This document shows, one piece after another, positions 35,499-44,108 of a stretch of DNA of 64,000 nt; position 1 is the stretch's first letter; each line of letters begins with the position of its first letter. The translations under genes and the position numbers were made by a program. The stretch covers positions 744,001 to 808,000 of the forward strand of contig NZ_JAFMSU010000001.1 of assembly GCF_017916365.1 (NCBI RefSeq), written 5' to 3'. The notes beneath the pieces were generated by a model, which was given only the letters and a program-made list of their open reading frames with translations, was not told the origin of the DNA and did no database searches. This stretch comes from Rufibacter roseolus (GTDB lineage Bacteria > Bacteroidota > Bacteroidia > Cytophagales > Hymenobacteraceae).

Positions 35499-36026
35499 TT
35501 AACCGAACTCTTTAGGGTATTCTACTATCCCGCTAATCCCTTTGAGTGCGTTCTCAGTTAATTCTATAACCATACAATTTTCCCTGGGCGCCTCAAACGG
35601 GAGCTCAATCCCGAAGGTGTCTGTTGGTTTGTATCCGAATCTGGGGTAGTAGGTTGCGTGTCCGATAAGAATTACTGACTTGTATCCCAGTTCTTTTGCT
35701 TTCTGGTGAGCATGTTCAATCAGCATTCCCCCAATTCCTTCCCTTTGGAACTCAGGAAGGACGGAGACAGGGGCGAGGGCTAACGACTCAAATTCGTTCA
35801 GGCCGTTTTTTATCTTCAGTTTTGTCAGTAAAATATGCCCGACTATTCTGTTTCCGATCTGCGCCACCAAGGACAACTCGGGAATGAAGGCGCTTGACTT
35901 TCTTAGACGTTCCACCAGGAACTGCTCTGTATGGTCACTCAATGGCTCAGCCTCAAAGGCTTTTCCTACTAAGTCAAACACCGTTTTAAAATCATCTGGC
36001 TTCTCCTGGCGTATCGTTATTTCCAT
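35499..36026 (-). CDS. GNAT family N-acetyltransferase
   Basis: 175 residues from ATG 36026 (the frame opens at 36074; the shorter form starts at the GNAT strand MEITIRQEKPDDFKTVFDLV). Acetyl-CoA-binding motif A is visible as LAPVSVLPEFQREGIGGMLI with EHAHQKAKELGY (Q/RxxGxG/A pattern), and the following strand is SVILIGHATYYPRFGYK, typical of the YhbS-like subgroup. Substrate unknown. It stands alone between repeat-like spacers. Confidence 0.9.
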   Translation of the reverse strand: MEITIRQEKPDDFKTVFDLVGKAFEAEPLSDHTEQFLVERLRKSSAFIPELSLVAQIGNRIVGHILLTKLKIKNGLNEFESLALAPVSVLPEFQREGIGGMLIEHAHQKAKELGYKSVILIGHATYYPRFGYKPTDTFGIELPFEAPRENCMVIELTENALKGISGIVEYPKEFG

Positions 36027-36179
36027 CAGATTCAGATCATTTTGTTTTCTATGCAGCGCAACTTGTTTGGACATGCTTTTTACACATGGCTAGCTAAAGG
36101 TCTATGATAGAAAAATTCATGGATAGAAAGGCTGGATTACAAGATTAGTGCAGATCAGGTCTTCCCGGGTTGCTTTGAA

Positions 36180-36207
36180 CACGTTTTTAGGAAATCGGCC
36201 AAAAAGC
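36180..36207. repeat. Dispersed 3'-hairpin family, half copy
   Basis: CACGTTTTTAGGAAATCGGC then CAAAAAGC: the reverse-complement half pattern, 12 bp beyond the stop at 36219. Confidence 0.45.
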
Positions 36208-36218
36208 TACCGGTTCTA

Positions 36219-37565
36219 TTAGTCTTTTATCTTTATCCCTTTGCGTCCGTCTACCAGCATGGTGTCAATTTCACCGGCGCTGTTTCTGGTAAACTCAACG
36301 TCTGACCAATAGGTGCGCTGAATGAACCTGGTGCCGGGTTTTGTGGCATCGGCCACCGGAATCAAAGCACCCCAGGAGCAGGACAGGTTGCCATTCTGAT
36401 AGCTAACTTCCATGGTGAAATCTTTGAGATAAAAATCAGGGCCGAATTGGTATTTGCCCACCAATTGTGATGCTTGCTCAGGGGCTATGGCTTTTTTGGT
36501 GAGGATTGTTTGAGTGACAGGCTTTTTCAATGCCAACGCCGCCAATTGCAGACCCAGGGTAGCCGGTAGAGAAATGTAGTTGTTTGAAAGGACAATAACC
36601 GTCAACTGGTCATCGGGGTAAATGGCAAAGTAAGAAGAGAAACCCGGAGACCGGCCATTCATCTGGACTCTTTTCCTGTCTAAATGATCCCTGATAAACC
36701 AGCCGTATCCTACATTGTCGCCATAATCAATGAAAATCTTCTGCCATGATTCTTTTGATAAAAACTGATTCTCAGAGATGGCAGTAGCGAATTTGTATAG
36801 GTCTTCTGTGTTAGAGTAAATGGAGCCATGTCCAGTTTTGGAGGTCCAGTTGATCTGGTAGGCATTCTCTACCTCGTAATGGCCCACCGCGGAATACCCA
36901 TTGGCCAGGTTAGAAACAATCTCCTTTTCACCGGTAGAATGACCCGTATTGGTCATTTTCAGAGGATTGAAGATGCTTTCCTTTAAATAGGTGCCAAAGA
37001 GTTTTCCGGTGATTTTTTCAATAATGGCGGCTAAAACAATGTAGTCAGTGCGCCCGTGGTTGTACTTGCTGCCGGGTGCAAACAGGAGTGAATCTTCTTC
37101 TACGTAATGAATCAGTTGTTCTGGGGAATGCTGGAATTTGGTAATACTGTCATAATCCACTTTTTGGTTCTCGCCAATAGCCGGAATACCAGATCTCTGG
37201 CTTAACAGATGGTGTAAGGTGAGGCGCTTTCCCTGCTTGTAATTGGGAAAGTACTTGGCCACAGGATCATCTAAGGACAGCTTTTTCTCCTCGGCTAATT
37301 TCATGATAGCCGCCGATGTAAAAATCATGGAAGCAGATGCCAGGAAGAACTTTGTTTGCGAGGTATTGGGCAGGTTGTAAGACCTGTTCATCTGGCCATA
37401 GGCTTTGGAGAACAAGACCTTCCCTTTCTGGACGACCAATACACTGCCGCTATAATTATTGGTCTGCACATAAGGCATAATCAAAGCATCCATTTCTTTG
37501 CTTTGCGCCCTTGCTGAGAAAGTAAAAGCCAAAACCAAACCAAGTGAAAGAAGGATTCTTGCCAT
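36219..37565 (-). CDS. Beta-lactamase-fold protein lacking the catalytic lysine (likely pseudoenzyme)
   Basis: 448 residues from ATG 37565, which starts a signal peptide (SARAQ cleavage); the open frame to 37691 adds an unrelated leader. It aligns with the serine hydrolase at 30744, for example FFLASASMIFTSAAIMKLAE against FQLASVSKQFTAMAIMMLK. The SxxK motif is S77-A-S-M80: Lys is replaced by Met (codon ATG). The YxN motif also reads YNHGRTDY instead of YSNTGY. Both catalytic motifs are therefore changed in an otherwise intact protein, suggesting a binding or regulatory role, or loss of function. A C-terminal ~90-residue lipocalin-like domain (LVGKYQFGPDFYLKDFTMEV) follows. Confidence 0.85.
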   Translation of the reverse strand: MARILLSLGLVLAFTFSARAQSKEMDALIMPYVQTNNYSGSVLVVQKGKVLFSKAYGQMNRSYNLPNTSQTKFFLASASMIFTSAAIMKLAEEKKLSLDDPVAKYFPNYKQGKRLTLHHLLSQRSGIPAIGENQKVDYDSITKFQHSPEQLIHYVEEDSLLFAPGSKYNHGRTDYIVLAAIIEKITGKLFGTYLKESIFNPLKMTNTGHSTGEKEIVSNLANGYSAVGHYEVENAYQINWTSKTGHGSIYSNTEDLYKFATAISENQFLSKESWQKIFIDYGDNVGYGWFIRDHLDRKRVQMNGRSPGFSSYFAIYPDDQLTVIVLSNNYISLPATLGLQLAALALKKPVTQTILTKKAIAPEQASQLVGKYQFGPDFYLKDFTMEVSYQNGNLSCSWGALIPVADATKPGTRFIQRTYWSDVEFTRNSAGEIDTMLVDGRKGIKIKD

Positions 37566-37760
37566 TGTGTAGTTCTGTGAAAAGGTTTTTTCAATGATGA
37601 CGCTGCTTTTAACTTTAGGCGGGTTGCATGGAGCATAGCTTGTAATCGCATGGTTTATCGCTAACCTGATTACAAGAAGTGGGAAGAACAAATGGTAAGA
37701 GACAGCTTGATTAGATTAGCAAAACCTGTTTCTAGTTGCTACTTATTATTAAAGTCAGTA

Positions 37761-38246
37761 CTAAAAGGGACTTAAACACATGTAATCAAAGTCATAATTG
37801 TCCTTTAAGTAAATTTTCCCAGGCTCCATATAGCTTAAGTTAAAGAAAGAAATTCTTTTTCCTTCTTTGTCATCCAGGAGTTTTATATCAGTCATGCTAT
37901 AAAGGGGGATGCCACTCTTGGCCTCCTCAGAATCGAGTTTTATAGCCCAGACTACTTTCTGATTCTTATCCAGTTTTATAAGAATTGGAGGAGAAGTGTC
38001 TTTTACCTTGCTACTTGCATTCGTATTTGATATTGCCAATTGCCCATCAGGAATTTCTAAGTATGTGTTAATCTTTATAGTGCTTAGTTTGATTTTGACC
38101 TTTTGTCCCTGAATAAGTATTGCTGATATCCCACATCCGCCTTTACTTTTAACAGGAGTATTAAAAAGCTTGTAAAAAGGATATCCTATTAAAGCAATGA
38201 TGATTGCTAGACCCAACAAGCCAACAATCATTGTTTTTCTTAGCAT
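37761..38246 (-). CDS. Hypothetical small membrane-anchored protein
   Basis: 161 residues with one N-terminal membrane helix (IVGLLGLAIIIALIGYPFYK, about 8-27) and a beta-rich remainder (VKIKLSTIKINTYLEIPDGQ, NQKVVWAIKLDSEE). No family is recognised. It is AT-rich compared with the flanking genes and is the first of five same-strand small genes. Gap to the next gene is 33 bp. Confidence 0.6.
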   Translation of the reverse strand: MLRKTMIVGLLGLAIIIALIGYPFYKLFNTPVKSKGGCGISAILIQGQKVKIKLSTIKINTYLEIPDGQLAISNTNASSKVKDTSPPILIKLDKNQKVVWAIKLDSEEAKSGIPLYSMTDIKLLDDKEGKRISFFNLSYMEPGKIYLKDNYDFDYMCLSPF

Positions 38247-38279
38247 CTGCTGTTTTGCTTGTTATTAACAGTTCTGTTT

Positions 38280-38738
38280 TTATCTCTCTATAGAGATAGG
38301 CCAGGTTTTTCTATAACCAGTTACCCGAGGGATGAATGTGTAATTGCCAGGGTTCTTAAGCTTAAATCTCCAAGCAAACCTAATGTTTGCTGACTCCGTG
38401 GTGAATTCTGTTTGGGTTGGGTCACACCTTTCTCCAATGTTCATAAAGATGGTATCGGCATTTTGAGTTAGTACCCCATCAAGCGGGCAATAGACAGGAT
38501 GTGACTTGATAAAGGATACTTCTGTTGAATCTGAATCTAATTGGGTAACCTGAAGTAAGTAAGCTTTTTCAGTGCTGTTAATTTGTACCCCATTTAATTC
38601 TTCTTTAGAAGCAGTAGAATAATGAAAAGTAGAAGATAACTTATTTTGAGAGCATCCTGAACATACGCCAAAAGAAAGTATACATAAAATGGTTCTGAAA
38701 AGGGTGTGGAGATTCAACATGTAAGAAGGTAATTTCAT
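38280..38738 (-). CDS. Hypothetical lipoprotein
   Basis: 152 residues. A leader ending in GVCSGC (about residues 25-30) predicts a lipoprotein; the true start could be the second Met (MLNLHTLFRT). The rest is a short beta-rich domain with two cysteines (YCPLDG and GERCDPTQTEF) that could form a disulfide. No family is recognised. Probably in one unit with the membrane-anchored gene 33 bp downstream. Confidence 0.6.
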   Translation of the reverse strand: MKLPSYMLNLHTLFRTILCILSFGVCSGCSQNKLSSTFHYSTASKEELNGVQINSTEKAYLLQVTQLDSDSTEVSFIKSHPVYCPLDGVLTQNADTIFMNIGERCDPTQTEFTTESANIRFAWRFKLKNPGNYTFIPRVTGYRKTWPISIER

Positions 38739-38851
38739 AGTATGCTCACATAGCCCCAGATTTACAATAGCCTAAGCTGTTGCCGTCTTCCTAGAAACGA
38801 GCTAAAAACGTATTTCTGAACTAAGACTGCACGAATCGTCTTTAATCTAAT

Positions 38852-39043
38852 TCAGAGAAACAGCTTTTCTCCTGGCTTTGAGGATTTGATTTTGTTGATG
38901 ATTTCCTCGCCATGTTCAATCGAACGGCAAGGAATGATTATTTTGTTTGGTGCATTCTTTATGTCATTGATGACAGCCAGATTGCCTGCCATCATCGTTT
39001 CAATTTTTAGTGCCCCAATAATTTTTGGCCTTATTAGTTGCAT
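38852..39043 (-). CDS. Very small hypothetical protein
   Basis: 63 residues ending RSIEHGEEIINKIKSSKPGE. It may be the C-terminal remnant of a larger protein. It follows the strand and AT-content of its neighbours. Existence is uncertain. Confidence 0.35.
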   Translation of the reverse strand: MQLIRPKIIGALKIETMMAGNLAVINDIKNAPNKIIIPCRSIEHGEEIINKIKSSKPGEKLFL

Positions 39044-39135
39044 GAGGTTTAGTTTAAGAATTAGGCCTAACGGTTCAGCTAAAAATTATTCAGCTATTCT
39101 TATTAGCGGTAATGTTGGACTCTTGTAAAGCGCTA

Positions 39136-39549
39136 TCACTTTATTCTACTGTCTAATAAATCGTATTTTCCATTGACGAAAGCATTTAAGATCTCAATAA
39201 CATCTTCTTTTGTCTGACCAGTCACATCAGTAAAATATTCAGGGTTGTCAGTCTCAATTATTCCAAATAATCTCTTTACTCTCTTAGGTCTTTTGTAAGA
39301 AACGTAAAATTCTCTAAGACTTGAAGTTCCGACACCGCTAACGACTACCCCGTGCTTTGTAGTTTTATCTTCAAATTCTAATGAGGGAGAATAGTGTATA
39401 TCTGATTTATTTGCTTTCCCCATTCTGTAAATAATTTCGTTCCAAGGAATTTGCTCAAATCTGCTGATTATATTCTTACTCTCAATATCGCCTAATTCTA
39501 TAACATCAGGTTTAAAAGGGTCGCAGAAGCTGTGTCTAAGGATTTTCAT
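39136..39549 (-). CDS. Hypothetical protein
   Basis: 137 residues, mixed alpha/beta, no signal peptide, no domain recognised (starts MKILRHSFCDPFKPDVIELG; ends TKEDVIEILNAFVNGKYDLL). It is preceded by a structured spacer (39579-39626) with GTGTAAACG/CGTTTACTC arms. AT-rich coding unlike the core genes; probably acquired. Confidence 0.6.
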   Translation of the reverse strand: MKILRHSFCDPFKPDVIELGDIESKNIISRFEQIPWNEIIYRMGKANKSDIHYSPSLEFEDKTTKHGVVVSGVGTSSLREFYVSYKRPKRVKRLFGIIETDNPEYFTDVTGQTKEDVIEILNAFVNGKYDLLDSRIK

Positions 39550-39578
39550 TTCTATGACTTAACTGAGTGTAACGGACT

Positions 39579-39626
39579 TGTGTAAACGACGGCGAAGGCT
39601 GTCGGCCATTTCTAACGTTTACTCAT
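39579..39626. repeat. Structured spacer between orphan genes
   Basis: Arms GTGTAAACGACGGC and GTCGGCC...CGTTTACTC can fold together, followed by CATTATTAGCTGTTGTTTTT. On the coding strand this gives an ACAGCTAATAA ... CGTTAG ... CCGTTACAC pattern before the gene, like spacers of accessory gene runs in other Bacteroidota. Function unknown. Confidence 0.4.
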
Positions 39627-39643
39627 TATTAGCTGTTGTTTTT

Positions 39644-40237
39644 TTATATTTTTTCAACCAGTTGCTTTGGTAATAATTTTTCTAATATGAATTTCTGTTT
39701 GCTCTCAATTACTAGAAACTTCCAGTCTGTTTCTCCCTCCTTAGAAATAGCGTAGGCCTGTTTTTGAGCATTTATTTCAAAAAAGCCAGTTTCTTCATTA
39801 TACTTTACATTGTCAGAGCCGAATGTTTTTTCAAATGAAAGTTTGATCAGATTCATTCTCAACTTCCGCTCTGTTTCCGTTTCTTCCTTTTGGTCTTTAC
39901 CCTTGAATTTCATATTTATTGGGCTAGAGTACTTGATCAGAGAATAATACTTGCCTTCGACCTGTTCCTTTTCTGAAATGTCAATAATCTGCGGCCCTTT
40001 TAATTTGAATTCAATTTCTGGATTATTGAAAGTCCTTTCCAGCAGCAAAACCATTTGTTCTTTAGGAACTATCTCATAGAATTCTTGTGGAACGAAGTCG
40101 GTTGATTTTTTGAACTCTTGGTTGACGATGTAGTTGTTGTATTCTAAGAATTTTGATTCTATGTCTTTTTTATAATTCTGACTGAAAGCAAGAGTAGAAA
40201 TAGTTAACAGAATGATTGTAAAAAGTTTTGTTTTCAT
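39644..40237 (-). CDS. Secreted hypothetical protein
   Basis: 197 residues with a cleaved signal peptide (LTISTLAFSQ). The mature chain is Lys/Glu-rich alpha/beta (IESKFLEYNNYIVNQEFKKS, then QKQAYAISKEGETDWKFLVI), like the NTF2-like secreted orphans of Flavobacteriia, but I cannot name a family. AT-rich; last and most upstream of the orphan run. Confidence 0.6.
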   Translation of the reverse strand: MKTKLFTIILLTISTLAFSQNYKKDIESKFLEYNNYIVNQEFKKSTDFVPQEFYEIVPKEQMVLLLERTFNNPEIEFKLKGPQIIDISEKEQVEGKYYSLIKYSSPINMKFKGKDQKEETETERKLRMNLIKLSFEKTFGSDNVKYNEETGFFEINAQKQAYAISKEGETDWKFLVIESKQKFILEKLLPKQLVEKI

Positions 40238-40478
40238 GTATACGATTTTGGTTTCAGATAACAGCTACTGCTGGATAAAGAGAATACCTGTGGTTATCAT
40301 CCATTTATTTTGCTCAGAATATACCTTTCAATCCCAAAACTTAGCAATAACCAAATTGGACTGCCGAATATACTATATAGTCTTCTAGTATCATCACCCA
40401 TTTCCTGCCTCCTTTTCCCAAAACAGCCCCAAAACCCACCCCTTTGTTTTCTCCCCCCAGATTGCAGAACTTTACCGC

Positions 40479-41231
40479 GTGAAACTTCTCCGCAAATTAT
40501 TGGTCAAGGCGCTCGGGTTTGAGGGCTATCTCAGGCTGGTCAGCCGGATGTACATCATCATGGTGGGCTCGGGCCGGGGCCGTGAAAAGTACCCAGAGCT
40601 GTTCTTCCTGAAGAAAATCATCCGTCCGGGGTTTACGTGTGTAGACATCGGCGCGAATCTGGGCTATTATTCCACTTTCCTGTCAAGACTGGCGGGGCCT
40701 AAGGGCAAAGTGCTGGCCGTGGAGCCGGTGCCGCTGTTTGGCCTTATCTGGCGAGACAACGTGAAAGCCAGTGGCGTGGAGAACCTCACCTTGTTGCCCT
40801 ATGCCTTGGGTGGCGAGAACACCACTATTGAGATGGGTACGCCCGTAAGAGACGGGCTGGTGCATCACGGTATGACCAAAATCGCGAGCTCGGCGCAGGA
40901 GCAGTACGCCCAGACCTATGAGGTGGAAATGCGCGTGCCAGATGAGCTGTTCGCCGACCTTGACCGGCTAGACTTTATCAAATGCGACGTAGAAGGGTAT
41001 GAACACCAGGTATTTGCCCACCTGCAGGAAACTATAAAGAAGTTCAGGCCGTTGATTCAGACAGAGCTGAATGGCGCCCAGAACCGCCGGGCCGTGGTAG
41101 AGACTATGGCCGGTTTAGGTTACGGCGTGTACACGTTAACAGACAAACAGACGTTATCTCCGTGTAGCCCGCAAGAGATAGACCAATACCAGGGCGGCGA
41201 CTTTTACTTTAAACCAAACCCATACGCCTAG
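40479..41231 (+). CDS. FkbM family SAM-dependent methyltransferase
   Basis: 250 residues starting at GTG 40479. SAM-binding motif I is TCVDIGANLGYYSTFLSRLA (about 48-67), motif II GKVLAVEPVP, and the FkbM region continues LDFIKCDVEGYEHQVF and RPLIQTELNG. FkbM enzymes O-methylate sugars or polyketide-like hydroxyls, so surface glycan modification is likely. The stop TAG overlaps the GTG start of the next gene by 1 bp, so the two are co-translated. Confidence 0.92.
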   Translation: MKLLRKLLVKALGFEGYLRLVSRMYIIMVGSGRGREKYPELFFLKKIIRPGFTCVDIGANLGYYSTFLSRLAGPKGKVLAVEPVPLFGLIWRDNVKASGVENLTLLPYALGGENTTIEMGTPVRDGLVHHGMTKIASSAQEQYAQTYEVEMRVPDELFADLDRLDFIKCDVEGYEHQVFAHLQETIKKFRPLIQTELNGAQNRRAVVETMAGLGYGVYTLTDKQTLSPCSPQEIDQYQGGDFYFKPNPYA

Positions 41232-41527
41232 TGAAATTCTTTTTGATCATGCTGGCGGTGATGTTTTTGATGCGGTACCTTATGCCGTACATCATCCGCT
41301 TTCTTCTTAAAACGTTTGTCCAGAAGCAGATGCGCAAGGCTCAGGAGTACGGGGCATTTCAGGGACAGCCCCATCAGCAACCACATTACCAGCAGGCGCA
41401 GGGCCAGACCAGAAGCCAATCAACGGGCGGCGGGGGCAAAGTGCGGGTAGAGTACGTGCCCGAAGACCGGCGACCGCGCAAAGACTTCCCCGGCGGCGAG
41501 TACGTAGATTATGAAGAAGTGAAATAA
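41231..41527 (+). CDS. DUF4834 family small membrane protein
   Basis: 98 residues starting at GTG 41231. One N-terminal membrane helix (MLAVMFLMRYLMPYIIRFLL), a Gln/Gly-rich middle (QPHQQPHYQQAQGQTRSQST) and an acidic C-terminus with KDFPGGEYVDYEEVK, the ending typical of DUF4834 in Bacteroidota. Function unknown. It overlaps the FkbM gene stop by one base and is followed by a terminator. Confidence 0.85.
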   Translation: MKFFLIMLAVMFLMRYLMPYIIRFLLKTFVQKQMRKAQEYGAFQGQPHQQPHYQQAQGQTRSQSTGGGGKVRVEYVPEDRRPRKDFPGGEYVDYEEVK

Positions 41528-41541
41528 ACTGAGTATCTTTC

Positions 41542-41570
41542 AAGCCCGATGCCCCGCATCGGGCTTTTTT
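41542..41570 (+). terminator. Rho-independent terminator
   Basis: AAGCCCGATGC / GCATCGGGCTT, 3-nt loop, then a T-run; 15 bp after the DUF4834 stop. Confidence 0.9.
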
Positions 41571-41586
41571 ATTGCAATTAAACCTC

Positions 41587-44013
41587 ATGGCCACTTCTAA
41601 AATCGATTTCAACCGCCACGTGCTGCCGCACCTGCTGGTGCTTTTGTTTTTCCTGCTGCTGGTAGTAGCGTATTTCTCACCCATTTTCTTTGACGGCAAA
41701 AGCCTCATGCAGCACGATGTGGTGCAGTTTCAGGGCGGTGCCAAAGAGATAGCCGATTTCCGGGAGAAAACCGGAGAAGAAGCTCTCTGGACCAACTCCA
41801 TGTTCAGCGGTATGCCGGCGTACCTCATCAGCGTGCAGTTCTCTGGAGACTTGTTCCAGTACGTGCACTCGCTTTTCACCGCCGGCTTGCCGCTGGTGGC
41901 CTCCAACATCTTCATCACGCTGGTGTGCGCCTACGTCATGTTCGTCATCTTTGGCCTGCGGCCGATGCTGGCGGCGGTAGGAGCCGTGGCTTACGCGTTC
42001 GTGTCTTACAACTTCGCCATTCTGGAGGCCGGGCACAACACCAAATCGCTGGCTATTGCCTATCTGCCGCTAGTACTGGGTGGGCTCTGGTACGCGTATC
42101 GTAAAAACCTATGGCTAGGGGCTGCGTTGTTTGCCTTCGGGTTGACCATGCACATCCGCACAAACCACTTGCAGATCACTTATTACCTGCTCTTCATCGT
42201 GCTTATTTTTGGTATTGTGGAGCTGGTGAGTTGGGCCAAGGAAGGCCGTATCGCTGATTTCTTCAAGCGTACCTTGATCCTGGCCATCGGGGCAGCCCTG
42301 GCCGCGGGCGTGAGTTTTGGGCGTATCTACACCACCGCCGAGTACGGTAAATACTCCATCCGGGGCGCTTCTGAACTGACCCAGGGTAAAGACGCTTCTG
42401 AAATGGGCTCGGGCCTGGACCGCGAGTATGCTTTCCAGTGGAGCTATGGCGTGGGCGAGACCATGACTTTATTAGTGCCTAACTTCTACGGCGGGGCCTC
42501 GCAAGGACCGTTGGAGAAAGACTCCGAGACCTACAAACAACTGGCCCAGGGCGGCGTGCCCGAGGCGCAATTGCAGAACGCCACCATGCCTTTCTACTGG
42601 GGAGATCAGTCGTTCGTGGGCGGTCCGGTGTACATGGGGGCCATTATCTGCTTCCTGTTTGTGCTGGGCTTGCTGGTGACGCCGCGTCGCCTCTGGATCT
42701 GGCTTTTGAGCGCCACCATTCTGTCCTTCGTGCTGAGCTGGGGTAAGAACTTTGAGGCCTTCAACTACTTCATGTTTGACTACTTTCCGGGCTACAACAA
42801 GTTTAGGGCGGTGAGCATGGCGCTGGTGATTGCCCAGGTAACCATGGTGCTGCTGGCCATTCTGGCTTTGTGCCGCGTGCTGCAGAACGAGCCCATTGAG
42901 AACCTCCAGAAGAAACTGATGATCGCGCTGGCCGCCACTGGTGGCGTGTGTTTACTCCTGGTGCTCCTGAGCGGAACCTTTGATTACGTAGGCGCCGTAG
43001 ACGAGCAGCTGGCCCAGTACCAGTACCCGCTGGAGGCTATCCGGGCAGACCGGGCTTCCATGCTCCGCGGTGATGCCTTGCGCTCGCTTATATTCATTGT
43101 GCTGGCTGCCGGAACGCTCTACCTCTACACCAAACGCAAAGTGACCTCTTTCATGGCCACCGCCGTGATTGGTTTGCTCATTCTTGTAGACCTCTGGACC
43201 GTAGACAAGCGCTACCTCAACAACGACGATTTCCAGCAGGATTACAGCAAAACCTACTTCCAGCCAACCCCCGCCGATTTAGCCATCCTGCAGGATAAAG
43301 ATCTGAGTTACCGCGTATTCAATGTGCCTAATGCCTTCGGCGATGCCCGTACCTCTTACTTCCATAAGTCTATTGGCGGTTACCACGGCGCGAAACTGCG
43401 CCGCTACCAGGATGTCATTGAACAGCACATCGCCCAAGGGAACGTGCAGGTCCTGAACATGCTGAACGCCAAATACGCTATCACCGGCCAGGAGCAACAG
43501 CCGGTACAGATCATTCCAGGTTACCTGGGCAACGCCTGGTACGTGGATGAGGTACGCGCCGTAAACTCCCCAGACGAGGAACTGGCGGCTCTCAAAGGCA
43601 TTGACGCGAAGCACGAAGCCATTGTGGATATCTCCAAATTCCCGAACGTGAAGCCGCAGAACTATACCACTGCCGGTTCCATCATCAAACTGATTGAGTA
43701 CCAGCCTAACTTCCTGAAGTACACGGCCGTGGTAGCGCAGCCTAGCGTGGTGGTCTTCTCTGAGATCTACTACAAAGACGGCTGGCAAGCGTACCTGGAC
43801 GGTAAACCGGTAGACCATTTCCGGGCTAACTACATCCTGCGCGCCATGAACCTGCCGGCCGGTAAACACGTGGTGGAATTCAAGTTTGAGCCGAAGGAAT
43901 ACAGCCTGGGCAACACCGTGGCGCTCATTTCCTCGCTGCTGCTGTTCGCCGGCCTGATTGGGGCCGTGGTGTACGGTCTGCGTAGAAGACCTGCTACTCC
44001 AGTCACTGTTTAA
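41587..44013 (+). CDS. YfhO-like large membrane protein
   Basis: 808 residues from ATG 41587 (the frame opens five codons earlier at a TTG). More than ten membrane helices (HLLVLLFFLLLVVAYFSPIF, NIFITLVCAYVMFVIFGL, and so on) with a first periplasmic loop LMQHDVVQFQGGAKEIADF and ALWTNSMFSGMPAYLIS typical of Bacteroidota YfhO proteins. The C-terminal soluble part (FSEIYYKDGWQAYLDGKPVD, then LRAMNLPAGKHVVEFKFEP) is the YfhO signature. In Firmicutes YfhO glycosylates lipoteichoic acid; the acceptor here is unknown. A GT-C-type glycosyltransferase role is likely. Confidence 0.88.
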   Translation: MATSKIDFNRHVLPHLLVLLFFLLLVVAYFSPIFFDGKSLMQHDVVQFQGGAKEIADFREKTGEEALWTNSMFSGMPAYLISVQFSGDLFQYVHSLFTAGLPLVASNIFITLVCAYVMFVIFGLRPMLAAVGAVAYAFVSYNFAILEAGHNTKSLAIAYLPLVLGGLWYAYRKNLWLGAALFAFGLTMHIRTNHLQITYYLLFIVLIFGIVELVSWAKEGRIADFFKRTLILAIGAALAAGVSFGRIYTTAEYGKYSIRGASELTQGKDASEMGSGLDREYAFQWSYGVGETMTLLVPNFYGGASQGPLEKDSETYKQLAQGGVPEAQLQNATMPFYWGDQSFVGGPVYMGAIICFLFVLGLLVTPRRLWIWLLSATILSFVLSWGKNFEAFNYFMFDYFPGYNKFRAVSMALVIAQVTMVLLAILALCRVLQNEPIENLQKKLMIALAATGGVCLLLVLLSGTFDYVGAVDEQLAQYQYPLEAIRADRASMLRGDALRSLIFIVLAAGTLYLYTKRKVTSFMATAVIGLLILVDLWTVDKRYLNNDDFQQDYSKTYFQPTPADLAILQDKDLSYRVFNVPNAFGDARTSYFHKSIGGYHGAKLRRYQDVIEQHIAQGNVQVLNMLNAKYAITGQEQQPVQIIPGYLGNAWYVDEVRAVNSPDEELAALKGIDAKHEAIVDISKFPNVKPQNYTTAGSIIKLIEYQPNFLKYTAVVAQPSVVVFSEIYYKDGWQAYLDGKPVDHFRANYILRAMNLPAGKHVVEFKFEPKEYSLGNTVALISSLLLFAGLIGAVVYGLRRRPATPVTV

Positions 44014-44025
44014 CTATTGACAGAG

Positions 44026-44079
44026 GCAGCGCCCGTTTCCGGTTTGTTTTCCCAAAAACAGGCCGGAAACGGGCGCTGC
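44026..44079 (+). terminator. 25-bp hairpin containing the dispersed motif
   Basis: GCAGCGCCCGTTTCCGG / CCGGAAACGGGCGCTGC outer stem continuing through TTTGTTTT / AAAAACAGG with only two G-U pairs; 13 bp after the stop and followed by TGTATTTT. This is the most stable copy of the family and is probably a functional terminator. Confidence 0.8.
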
Positions 44080-44108
44080 TGTATTTTACCGCTTTAAAGA
44101 CTTGCCGC

